The position numbers and the translations under genes are program-made. Below the pieces are notes generated by a model. That model worked only from the letters and a program-made list of their open reading frames with translations. It was not told the origin of the DNA and did not search any database. Positions 39,015-48,001 of a stretch of 64,000 nt of DNA are shown here, one piece after another. The stretch is from Deltaproteobacteria bacterium (GTDB lineage: Bacteria; Myxococcota_A; Polyangia; Polyangiales; Ga0077539). The stretch covers positions 1 through 64,000 of the forward strand of contig JACRDB010000159.1 in the NCBI GenBank assembly GCA_016218725.1, in the 5' to 3' direction. Within the stretch, counting starts at the first letter, position 1. Each line of letters begins with the position of its first letter.

Positions 39015-39437
39015 ATGCGCACCATCGAGGATGTGGAAAGGTTCCTACGCAGCGGGTCCATCCCCTTCCAGGACCTTGGGGACGGGATGTTCGTCGTGGG
39101 TGACGAGGCCTCGGGGCTGCGAAACCTGGCCATCAAGGTAGAGAGCCCGGTGGTGGTCTTCCGCCTCCGGGTGATGGACGTCCCGGAGCCCGGGGCCCCC
39201 GGGCGGGAGGCCCTCTTCGAGCGGCTGCTCAAGATCAACGGCACGGGGCTCCTGCACTCGGCCTTCTGCCTCTACCCGGACGGGATCTTCCTCACGGCGG
39301 CCCTGCCGCTGGACAACCTGGACGCCAACGAGCTCCAGGCGGTGGTGGATGACATCGGCATGGCGGCCTCGCAGCACCTGCCGGCGGTGCTCTCGGGACC
39401 CGTTGGCTCGGGCAACGGCGCGGCGGGAAGGGAGTAG
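39015..39437 (+). CDS. YbjN/CesT-like small protein
   Basis: 140-aa sequence with T3SS-chaperone/YbjN-like pattern, 9 bp upstream of pspA. Confidence 0.5.
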   Translation: MRTIEDVERFLRSGSIPFQDLGDGMFVVGDEASGLRNLAIKVESPVVVFRLRVMDVPEPGAPGREALFERLLKINGTGLLHSAFCLYPDGIFLTAALPLDNLDANELQAVVDDIGMAASQHLPAVLSGPVGSGNGAAGRE

Positions 39438-39445
39438 GCACCTCC

Positions 39446-40240
39446 ATGGGGATCTTCGGCAGGCTCGCGTCACTGATCAAGAGCAACCTCAACGACATCA
39501 TCTCCCAGAGTGAAGACCCGGAGAAGATGCTCAACCAGGTCATCCTGGAGATGAACTCGCAGCTCGTCGAGGCCAAGAAGCAGGTGGCCTTCGCCATCGC
39601 CGACGAGAAGCGCCTGGCCAAGCAGTTCGAGACCGAGCGCGCCACTGCGGAGGAGTGGGAGCGCAAGGCCATGATGGCCGTCCGGGCGGGCGACGACGAC
39701 CTGGCCAAGGAGGCCCTCCAGCGCAACAAGGAGCACGAGAGCCTGGCCGCGGAGCTGGAGCGCCAGTGGTCCAAGCAGAAGGCCGCCGTCGAGCAGTTGA
39801 AGGGCGCCCTGCGCGTGCTCAACAACAAGATCGAGGAGGCCAAGCGCAAGAAGAACGTGCTCATCGCGCGCAAGAAGCGCGCCGAGGCGCAGAAGGCCAT
39901 CCACGAGACCATGGTGGGCCTGAACAACGAGAGCGCCTTCGAGACCTTCAACCGCATGGAGGAGAAGATCGTCCAGCTCGAGTCTGAGGCCGACGCCCAG
40001 AGCGAGGTGGCCGAGCAGTACAGCGGTGACGTGCTCTCGCAGAAGTTCAAGGACCTGGAGGCCAACCGCGGCGCGGACATGGCCCTGGAGGAGCTCAAGC
40101 GCAAGATGGGCCTCGGGCAGGCCGCCGCCCCGCCCCAGGTGCGCGTCGCCGACGCCCCCGCCGCCACCACCCAGACCTCCGAGGAGGAGGAGCTCGACGC
40201 CGTACTCCAGCAGGCCAAGGCCCGCCGCGGCGGGGCCTAA
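39446..40240 (+). CDS. pspA: PspA/IM30 family protein
   Basis: MGIFGRLASLIKSNLNDIISQSEDPEKMLNQVILEMNSQLVEAKKQVA. Confidence 0.95.
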   Translation: MGIFGRLASLIKSNLNDIISQSEDPEKMLNQVILEMNSQLVEAKKQVAFAIADEKRLAKQFETERATAEEWERKAMMAVRAGDDDLAKEALQRNKEHESLAAELERQWSKQKAAVEQLKGALRVLNNKIEEAKRKKNVLIARKKRAEAQKAIHETMVGLNNESAFETFNRMEEKIVQLESEADAQSEVAEQYSGDVLSQKFKDLEANRGADMALEELKRKMGLGQAAAPPQVRVADAPAATTQTSEEEELDAVLQQAKARRGGA

Positions 40241-40392
40241 GGCCGCCCGCACAGCGCCGCACAGCACCACACAGCGCCACACAGCGCCCTACGGGGAAGG
40301 TGCCAACGGGGGGAGAGTGTGCTATGCGGGGCAGCCCGGCGTCGCGGGCGTCACCGCGGCCGTGGGTCACCGTCACGGAGCTCCATCGCCCC

Positions 40393-43221
40393 ATGGAACA
40401 GGACTTCGGCATCAATCAAGCCTTCGTGGAGGAGCTGTTCCTCCGGTACAACGAGAACCCCCAGGCCGTCAGTCACGCGTGGCATGCGTACTTCGCCCGC
40501 GCGCAGGAGGTCCGGAGCGAGCGGCCCAACGGTCACGGCCTGGGCAACGGCCACGGCAACGGCCACGCGGAGGCCCGCGTGCTGGAGCTGCCGGCGCTCC
40601 TGGGGCAGAGGCCCGGGCTGAGCCTGTCCACGCCGCCGGAGGCCGTGGGTGGCGGCGAGGCGCTCCTCAAGATCGCGCAGAACGCCCAGAGCCTGGCGGA
40701 CGCCTTCCGGCTGCGGGGGCACCTGTGGGCCTCGCTGGACCCGCTGGGGCTGCGCGAGCTCCCGCCGCGGGAGCTCACGCCGGAGCACTTCGGCATCGCC
40801 ACGGAGCACGTGGACACGGTGATCCCCGTCGGGGACGTGGCGGGCCTCGGGAGCCACGCGCGCGTGCGGGACCTGGTGGCGCGCATGGAGGAGACCTACT
40901 GCCGCACCATCGGCGTGGAGTACATGCACATCGAGGAAGACGACGCGCGGGAGTGGCTCCAGCGCCGGATGGAGTCCAGCGCGAACCGCCCGGGGCTGGA
41001 CCGCGGGCTGCAGCTCCATATCTTGAACTGCCTCGTGGACGCCGAGGTCTTCGAGCAGTTCCTCGGGAAGAAGTTCCAGGGCCAGAAGCGCTTCTCCCTG
41101 GAGGGCGCCGAGGCCCTGATCCCGCTCCTGGACCTGATGATCGAGCGGGCCGGCGCCCGGGGCATCCAGGAGCTGGTCATCGGGATGGCCCACCGCGGGC
41201 GGCTTAACGTGCTGTGCAACATCATGCGCAAGAGCCCCAAGGACGTCTTCGCCCGCTTCGAGGACCGCCACGCGGAGGCTAACATCGGCCGCGGGGACGT
41301 GAAGTACCACCTGGGCTACTCGTCGGACCGGTCCACCGCGAGCGGCCACACGGTGCACCTGTCGCTGGCGTTCAACCCCTCGCACCTGGAGTTCGTCAAC
41401 CCCGTGGTGGAGGGCCGGGTGCGCGCCAAGCAGGAGCGCCGCGGGCCGAGCGGGCGCAAGGAGGTGTGCGCGCTGCTCATCCACGGCGACGCGGCGGTGA
41501 TCGGCCAGGGCGTGGTGGCCGAGACCTTCAACCTCATGAGCCTGCCGGGGTACTCCACCGGCGGCACGCTCCACGTGGTGGTCAACAACCAGATCGGGTT
41601 CACCACCAACACCGACGACGCGCGCTCCACCCGCTACGCCACGGACCTGGCCAAGATGCTCGAGGTGCCGGTGTTCCACGTGAACGGCGAGGACCCCGAG
41701 GCCGTGGCCCAGGTGGCCTGGCTGGCCCTGGACTTCCGCCAGGAGTTCGGGCGGGACGCCGTGATTGACATGTACTGCTTCCGGCGCTGGGGCCACAACG
41801 AGGGCGACGAGCCGCGGTTCACGCAGCCCACCATGTACGCCCACATCGACAAGAAGGCCTCCGTGCGCAGCGCGTACGTGCGGTGCCTGATGGACCTGCA
41901 GAAGGTCACCGAGGCCGAGGTGAACCTCCTGGCCGAGCGGCGCCAGAGCCTCCTGGAGCGCGACCACCAGGAGACCCGCGAGCAGAACCACAGCCCCGAG
42001 GCGAGCGCCTTCGCCGGCCTCTGGGGGCGCTACCACGGGGGCCCCGACGTGGGCGTCCCGGAGCCCGACACGCAGGTCCCGCTGGAGCGCCTGAGGGCCC
42101 TCCTCGGGGACCTGACCACGCTGCCGGAGGGCTTCCAGAACCCGAAGCTCGCGCGCATTCTTGAAGACCGCGCGAAGCGAGCCCACGGCGTGCCCCTGGA
42201 CTGGGGCGCCGCCGAGGCCCTGGCCTTCGCGACGCTCCTGTCCGAGGGGGTGCCCATCAGGCTCTCCGGCCAGGACGTGCGCCGGGGGACCTTCAGCCAC
42301 CGCCACGCCGTCTGGACCGACGCGGCCACGGGTCGGCGCCACTCGCCCTTCACCGCCCTGTGCGCCAGGGGCGCGCGCTTCGACGTGTACGACTCGCCCC
42401 TGAGCGAGACGGGCGTGCTGGGCTTCGACTACGGCTACTCGCTGGACTCCCCCGACGGGCTGGTGCTCTGGGAGGCGCAGTTCGGGGACTTCGTCAACGG
42501 CGCCCAGGTGATCATTGACCAGTTCATCGCCTCCAGCGAGGACAAATGGAACCGCCTGAGCGGGATCGTGCTGCTCCTCCCCCACGGCTTCGAGGGCCAG
42601 GGGCCCGAGCACTCCAGCGCGCGGCCGGAGCGCTTCCTGCAGCTCGCCTCGGAGGACAACCTGGTGGTGTGCAACCTCACCACCCCCGCCCAGCTCTTCC
42701 ACGCCCTGCGGCGGCAGGTGCATCGCGCGCTGCGCAAGCCCCTGGTGATCATGACCCCCAAGAGCCTTCTGCGCGCCAAGGACGCCGTGTCTCCCCTGGA
42801 GGAGCTCGCCCAGGGGCGCTACCAGCGGGTGCTCCGGGACACGCAGACGGAGCCCTCGGGCGTGCGTCGGGTGCTCCTCTGCACGGGCAAGGTGTACTAC
42901 GACCTCGCCGCGGAGCGGTCGCGCCTCGGGGCCCGGGACGTGGCCATCCTGCGGCTGGAGCAGCTCTACCCGCTGTCCCAGGAGGCCCTCACGGAGGCCC
43001 TCGGGGTCTACCCCCAGGGCACGGACCTGGTGTGGGTCCAGGAGGAGCCCTTCAACATGGGGGCGTGGTATTTCCTCTGCGCCCGGCTGCCGGAGCTCCT
43101 CCGTGGGAGGTTCCCGCTGCGGTGCGTGTCCCGGGACGAGAGCGCCTCGCCCGCCACGGGCTCCCACGCGGCCCACAAGCTGGAGCAGTCCCTGCTCCTG
43201 GCTCGGGCGTTTGAGGTATAA
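40393..43221 (+). CDS. sucA: 2-oxoglutarate dehydrogenase E1 component
   Basis: IGMAHRGRLNVLCNIMRKSPKDVFARFED, GDVKYHLGYSSDR, HGDAAVIGQGVVAETFNLM, ENLVVCNLTTPAQLFHALRRQ. Confidence 0.97.
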   Translation: MEQDFGINQAFVEELFLRYNENPQAVSHAWHAYFARAQEVRSERPNGHGLGNGHGNGHAEARVLELPALLGQRPGLSLSTPPEAVGGGEALLKIAQNAQSLADAFRLRGHLWASLDPLGLRELPPRELTPEHFGIATEHVDTVIPVGDVAGLGSHARVRDLVARMEETYCRTIGVEYMHIEEDDAREWLQRRMESSANRPGLDRGLQLHILNCLVDAEVFEQFLGKKFQGQKRFSLEGAEALIPLLDLMIERAGARGIQELVIGMAHRGRLNVLCNIMRKSPKDVFARFEDRHAEANIGRGDVKYHLGYSSDRSTASGHTVHLSLAFNPSHLEFVNPVVEGRVRAKQERRGPSGRKEVCALLIHGDAAVIGQGVVAETFNLMSLPGYSTGGTLHVVVNNQIGFTTNTDDARSTRYATDLAKMLEVPVFHVNGEDPEAVAQVAWLALDFRQEFGRDAVIDMYCFRRWGHNEGDEPRFTQPTMYAHIDKKASVRSAYVRCLMDLQKVTEAEVNLLAERRQSLLERDHQETREQNHSPEASAFAGLWGRYHGGPDVGVPEPDTQVPLERLRALLGDLTTLPEGFQNPKLARILEDRAKRAHGVPLDWGAAEALAFATLLSEGVPIRLSGQDVRRGTFSHRHAVWTDAATGRRHSPFTALCARGARFDVYDSPLSETGVLGFDYGYSLDSPDGLVLWEAQFGDFVNGAQVIIDQFIASSEDKWNRLSGIVLLLPHGFEGQGPEHSSARPERFLQLASEDNLVVCNLTTPAQLFHALRRQVHRALRKPLVIMTPKSLLRAKDAVSPLEELAQGRYQRVLRDTQTEPSGVRRVLLCTGKVYYDLAAERSRLGARDVAILRLEQLYPLSQEALTEALGVYPQGTDLVWVQEEPFNMGAWYFLCARLPELLRGRFPLRCVSRDESASPATGSHAAHKLEQSLLLARAFEV

Positions 43222-43255
43222 TCCCCAGAGGCACTTGCGCTAGACTGGTAGCTCC

Positions 43256-44785
43256 ATGAGGGCCCTGGTCCTCCACAGCGACGCCCACACCCTGGAGGCG
43301 CTCCAGGCCGCGCTCCAGCCCCGCGGCTGGACCGTGCTGGAGCGCTGCCCGGACGACGGCGACGCGCCGGCGGACCTGGTGGTCCTCGGCCCCGAGGGGG
43401 ACCTGGCCTCGCTGGTGCGCGCGTGGAGGAGCCGCACCTTGAAGGCCCACACGCCGCTCCTGGCGGTGTGCCCGGCGGGCAGCAGCGCCGCCGCGCTGGT
43501 GGAGGCGGGCTGTACGGACTACCTCCGGGCGCCCGTGGACCCGGAGGAGCTGGCCACGCGGGTGGCCCTGGCCCGGCGCCAGGCGCCCCTGCGGCGGGAG
43601 GCCCGGGGCCTTGAAGACAAGCTCCTGCAGGCCGACCGCCTGGCCACCGTGGGCACCCTCGCCGCGGGCGTGGCCCACGAGGTGAACAACCCGTTGATGT
43701 ACGTGATCGCCCACCTGGACCTGGTGGCGCGGGCGCTCACCCACGGCTGGCTGGTGCCCGCCGAGGAGCACCGGGAGCGGCTGGAGCGCGCCGTGGCGCA
43801 GGCCCGCGAGGGCGCCGAGCGCGTGAGGCTCATCGTGCGCAACCTCGGGACCTTCTCCCGCGGCGACGAGGACCACCGCCGGCCCGTGGCGGTGACCGAG
43901 GTGCTGGACAGCGCCGTGGACCTGGCCTTCAACCAGCTCCGGCACCGGGCCAGGCTCGTGCGCGCCTACGAGCCGGTGGCGCCGGTGGAGGCCAGCGAGT
44001 CGCGTCTGGCGCAGGTGTTCTTGAACCTGCTCCTGAACGCCGCCCAGGCGATCCCCGAAGGGAACGCCCGGCAGCACGAGATCCGGGTGGTGACCCGCTC
44101 GGACCCCGACGGCCAGGTGGTGGTGGAGGTGCAGGACACCGGCGTGGGCGTCAAGCCCGAGGACCTGAAGCGCGTCTTTGATCCGTTCTTCACCACCAAG
44201 GCCGTGGGCGAGGGGACGGGGCTGGGGCTCGCCATCTGCCACGGGATCGTGACCAGCCTCGGGGGCGAGATCGCCCTGGAGAACGCGCCCACGCAGGGCA
44301 CCATCGCGCGGGTGAGGCTCCCCCCGGCGTCGCGGGCGCGGGTGGAGACCAGGCCCCCGCCGAGGTACGCGACCGGGGCGCCCTCCCTCACGCCGCCGCC
44401 GGGCGCGCGGAGGCTCCGGGTGCTGGTGGTGGACGACGAGGCCGCGGTGCGCCACGCGCTGGAGCAGCTCCTGCGGGGCACGCACCACGTGGAGACCGCG
44501 GAGCACGGCCGGGCGGTGCTCGTCAGGATGGAGGCCGGCGAGCGCTTCGACGCGCTCCTGGTGGACCTGATGATGCCGGAGATGGGCGGCATCGAGCTCT
44601 TCGAGGCGCTGGCCACGGCGGCGCCGGAGCAGCGGGAGCGGGTGGTGTTCCTGACGGGCGGGGCCTTCACGCCCAGGGCGCGGGAGTTCCTGGTCTCGGT
44701 CACCAACCGCTGCCTGGAGAAGCCCTTCGGGATGGCGGCGCTCCAGGGGGTGCTGGACGCCCTGGGGCCTTTGTCACCTTCGTAG
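43256..44785 (+). CDS. Hybrid sensor histidine kinase: degenerate N-terminal receiver, HisKA/HATPase, C-terminal receiver
   Basis: AAGVAHEVNNPLMYVIAHLD, DTGVGVKPEDLKRVFDPFFTTKAVGEGTGLGLAI, LVVDDEAAVRHALEQLL...LLVDLMMPEMGG. Confidence 0.93.
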   Translation: MRALVLHSDAHTLEALQAALQPRGWTVLERCPDDGDAPADLVVLGPEGDLASLVRAWRSRTLKAHTPLLAVCPAGSSAAALVEAGCTDYLRAPVDPEELATRVALARRQAPLRREARGLEDKLLQADRLATVGTLAAGVAHEVNNPLMYVIAHLDLVARALTHGWLVPAEEHRERLERAVAQAREGAERVRLIVRNLGTFSRGDEDHRRPVAVTEVLDSAVDLAFNQLRHRARLVRAYEPVAPVEASESRLAQVFLNLLLNAAQAIPEGNARQHEIRVVTRSDPDGQVVVEVQDTGVGVKPEDLKRVFDPFFTTKAVGEGTGLGLAICHGIVTSLGGEIALENAPTQGTIARVRLPPASRARVETRPPPRYATGAPSLTPPPGARRLRVLVVDDEAAVRHALEQLLRGTHHVETAEHGRAVLVRMEAGERFDALLVDLMMPEMGGIELFEALATAAPEQRERVVFLTGGAFTPRAREFLVSVTNRCLEKPFGMAALQGVLDALGPLSPS

Positions 44786-44808
44786 AAAGTGCGCTAGGGT
44801 CGCGCCCG

Positions 44809-45525
44809 ATGCTGACCCTCTACACCTTCCAGGGCGCCCACGGGCTCTACGACGTGTCGCCCTTTGTCACCAAGGCGGCGACCTGGCTCCGCATGGCGGG
44901 CATCGAGTTCACCGCCAAGCCGGGCAACCCCCGCCAGGCCCCGAAGGGCAAGATCCCCTACATCGACCATGATGGGACGATCCTCGGGGACTCGTCGCTG
45001 ATCATCGAGCACTGCCGCGAGGCCTTCAAGGTGGACCTGGACGAGGGGCTCACCGCGCGCGACAAGGCCCTCGCCCGGGCCGCGCAGTCCATGCTGGAGG
45101 AGCATATGTACTTCAACGCCCTGGTCCTGCGCTGGGGAGACCCTCGGGGCTGGGCGGTGATGAAGCCCTTCGTGATGGAGCTCGCGGGCACCCTGGGCGT
45201 GCCGGGCTTCCTCCGGGGCCTGGTCGCCGAGCAGATCCGTAAAGGCCCGCTGAAGAACGCCTGGTTCCAGGGCGCCGGGAGGCACGCCTACCCCGAGGTG
45301 GAGCACACCGCCTGCGCCATCGCGGACGCCGTGAGCGAGCTCCTCGGGGACAACCAGTACTTCCTCGGCGAGCGCCCGCGCACCATCGACGCCACCGTGT
45401 GGGCCTTCGTCAACACCGTGCGGGTGTTCCCCATCGACAACAGCGTGCGCGCCCGCATCGCAGGGCACAAGAACCTCGTGGACTACTGCGCCCGCATGGA
45501 AGAGCGCTTCGGCCCGAAGCGGTAG
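44809..45525 (+). CDS. Glutathione S-transferase family protein
   Basis: Thioredoxin-like N-terminus with ...KAATWLRMAGIEFTAKPGNPRQAPKGKIPYIDHDGTILGDSSLIIEHC. Confidence 0.85.
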   Translation: MLTLYTFQGAHGLYDVSPFVTKAATWLRMAGIEFTAKPGNPRQAPKGKIPYIDHDGTILGDSSLIIEHCREAFKVDLDEGLTARDKALARAAQSMLEEHMYFNALVLRWGDPRGWAVMKPFVMELAGTLGVPGFLRGLVAEQIRKGPLKNAWFQGAGRHAYPEVEHTACAIADAVSELLGDNQYFLGERPRTIDATVWAFVNTVRVFPIDNSVRARIAGHKNLVDYCARMEERFGPKR

Positions 45526-45570
45526 CGCTTGACAGAGCGGCCGGCCGTGGCCACGTTACAAGCTACGGCC

Positions 45571-45681
45571 ATGACTCCCCGACACACCGACACCTACATC
45601 ACCCCCACGCCGCTGGCGTGTCGGGCGGTGGTGTGCGCCCGGGCGAACGGCTGCCTGCGGGAGCTCCTCCTGACGCGTTGA
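45571..45681 (+). CDS. Possible 36-aa small ORF MTPRHTDTYITPTPLACRAVVCARANGCLRELLLTR
   Basis: ATG-to-TGA reading in the intergenic gap, TTGACA at 45529-45534 upstream. Confidence 0.2.
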   Translation: MTPRHTDTYITPTPLACRAVVCARANGCLRELLLTR

Positions 45682-45901
45682 GCCCGCGGAGCGGGGGTGC
45701 CCCACGCGCTCGTGCGCTGCGCCCACCGCGGACCGCCTCTGCGCCCGTGACCGCCGCGGGCTCGTGGTCCCCGACTCCGCCGACAGACCCCGACCTGTGA
45801 CCCGCGCAGCGGCGGCCGTCGCCTGCCCAGGCGGCGCCGCGCGGGACCGGGACGATCCATTGCTACCATCGGGCCGCGCGAGCAGCCCAGAGGACACGAC
45901 C

Positions 45902-47968
45902 ATGCCACGCGACATCCCCCTCGAACGACTCCGGAACATTGGCATCATGGCCCACATCGACGCGGGCAAGACCACCTGCGCCGAGCGCATGCTGGTGCTC
46001 GCGGGGGTCCTGCACCGCGCGGGCGAGGTGCACCACGGCGACACCGCCCTGGACTACCGCCCCGACGAGCGGCGCCGCGGGATCACCATCGGCGCGGCCG
46101 CCACGCACTTTCTGTGGACCCCCACGGTGGGTCCTCGGGAGGCCCAGCGGCACCGGGTGAACCTGGTGGACACCCCTGGCCACGTGGACTTCACCGTGGA
46201 GGTCGAGCGCTCCCTGCGCGTGCTCGACGGCGCCGTCTGCGTGCTGGACGCGGCCCGGGGCGTGGAGCCCCAGACCGAGACCGTCTGGCGCCAGGCCAAC
46301 CGCCATCGGGTGCCCAGGGTGGTGTTCGTCAACAAGGTGGACAAGCCCGGCGCGGACTTCGCCCGGTGCCTCGTCTCCCTGCGCGAGCGCCTCGGCGCGC
46401 GCCCCGTCGCCGTCCAGTGGCCCTGGGTGGAGCACGGCGAGGTGCGCGGCGTGGTGGACCTCCTGCGCGCAGAGGCCCTCGTGTGGGACGACGCCGCGGG
46501 GCGCTCGTACCACCGGGAGGCCGTCCCCGAGGCGCTCCGAGGGGCCGTGACCGCGGCCCGAGAGGCGCTCCTGGAGGCATGCGCGGAGCTGGATCCAGGG
46601 CTCACCGATCGGTACCTCGCGCAGGGCGGCGGCGCGCTCTCGCCCGAGGAGCTCACCCTGGCCCTGCGGCGCGCGACCCTCGCGGGGAGCGTGGTGCCGG
46701 TGCTCTGCGGCTCGGCGCTCAAGAACCGAGGGGTGCACCCCCTCCTGGACGCGGTGTGCGACTGGCTCCCTTCCCCGTTGGACCTGCCCCCCGTCGAGGG
46801 CCGGGACCCGAAGGACGACACCGCGGCGCGACGGCCCGCGGAGGACGACGCCCCGGTGTGCGCCCTGGCCTTCAAGGTCACGCACCGCCGCGGCGCCGGC
46901 GCTCACGTCTATGTGCGGGTGTACGCAGGCACGCTGCGCACCGGCAAGGAGGTGCTTGACATGACCCGTGGGAAGACCCTGCGCGTGGGGCGTATCCTGG
47001 AAGTGCACGCGGACGACTACCGAGAGGTCTCCGAGGCCCCCACCGGGGCCATCGTGGCGCTCCTCGGTATGAAGAACGTGCGCACCGGGACCACCCTCTG
47101 TGACCCGAAGCGCCCGCTCTTGCTGGAGGCCATCGACCTGCCGAGGCCCGTGGTGGAGCTCGCCCTGGAGCCCTGCACCCACGAGGACGAGGCCAGGCTC
47201 CAGGCCGGCCTGGCGTGCATGACCCTGGAGGACCCTTCGCTCCAGGTGGGCGTGGACCCGGAGACCGCCAGCACCGTCCTGCGCGGCATGGGCGAGCTCC
47301 ACCTGGAGGTGGTCGTCGAGCGCCTGCGCGAAGACCACCACGCCCACGTGCGCACCGGGGCCCCCAAGGTCGCCTGGCGCGAGACCCTGCGCGGCCCCGG
47401 AGAGGTGTCGTACCGGCACATCAAGCAGGAGGGCGGCTCCGGCCAGTTCGCCTGCGTGACGCTCCGGGCGGCGCCGTCGGCGCGCGGCGAGGGCTTCGTC
47501 TTCACGGACCGCACCCGCGGCGGGGTCATCCCCCGGGAGTTCGTCCCCGCCGTGGAGCGCGGCGTGGCCGCGGCCCTGGAGCGCGGCGCGAAGGGTCACC
47601 CCATGGTGGACGTCTCCGTCGAGCTCCTCGACGGCGAGGCCCACTCCCAGGACTCCAGCGCCGTGGCCTTCGAGGCCGCGGGCTTCTTCGCCTTCCGGGA
47701 GCTCTGCGAGCGGTGTGGGTGCCGCACGCTGGAGCCCATCATGGCCGTCGAGGCCGTGACCCCGGAGCCCTACCTGGGCGAGGTGCTCGGTAGCCTCCAG
47801 GCCCGCCGCGGCACGATCCGAGACGTCACCGCCTCGGACACCGACCGCGTGGTCCAGGCGGACGTCCCCCTGGCGCGCCTCTTCGGGTACGTCACCGACC
47901 TGCGTGGCCGCACCCAGGGCCGCGCCAGCGCCTCGCTGCGCTTCTCCCACTACGCCGCATGCGATTGA
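45902..47968 (+). CDS. fusA: Elongation factor G (EF-G family paralogue)
   Basis: RNIGIMAHIDAGKTTCAERML, RRGITIGAAATHFLW, VNLVDTPGHVDFTVEVERSLRVLDGAVCVLDAARGVEPQTETVWRQA, VFVNKVDKPGADF. Confidence 0.93.
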   Translation: MPRDIPLERLRNIGIMAHIDAGKTTCAERMLVLAGVLHRAGEVHHGDTALDYRPDERRRGITIGAAATHFLWTPTVGPREAQRHRVNLVDTPGHVDFTVEVERSLRVLDGAVCVLDAARGVEPQTETVWRQANRHRVPRVVFVNKVDKPGADFARCLVSLRERLGARPVAVQWPWVEHGEVRGVVDLLRAEALVWDDAAGRSYHREAVPEALRGAVTAAREALLEACAELDPGLTDRYLAQGGGALSPEELTLALRRATLAGSVVPVLCGSALKNRGVHPLLDAVCDWLPSPLDLPPVEGRDPKDDTAARRPAEDDAPVCALAFKVTHRRGAGAHVYVRVYAGTLRTGKEVLDMTRGKTLRVGRILEVHADDYREVSEAPTGAIVALLGMKNVRTGTTLCDPKRPLLLEAIDLPRPVVELALEPCTHEDEARLQAGLACMTLEDPSLQVGVDPETASTVLRGMGELHLEVVVERLREDHHAHVRTGAPKVAWRETLRGPGEVSYRHIKQEGGSGQFACVTLRAAPSARGEGFVFTDRTRGGVIPREFVPAVERGVAAALERGAKGHPMVDVSVELLDGEAHSQDSSAVAFEAAGFFAFRELCERCGCRTLEPIMAVEAVTPEPYLGEVLGSLQARRGTIRDVTASDTDRVVQADVPLARLFGYVTDLRGRTQGRASASLRFSHYAACD

Positions 47969-48001
47969 CCTCGCGGCAGTCCCACCGTCTCCTGCACGTC
48001 C

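Noticed and set aside
40351-43176. 941-aa minus ORF antisense to sucA
   Set aside because: Antisense artefact of third-position GC bias; no recognisable domains
45863-47950. 695-aa minus ORF antisense to fusA
   Set aside because: Antisense artefact; EF-G motifs on plus strand
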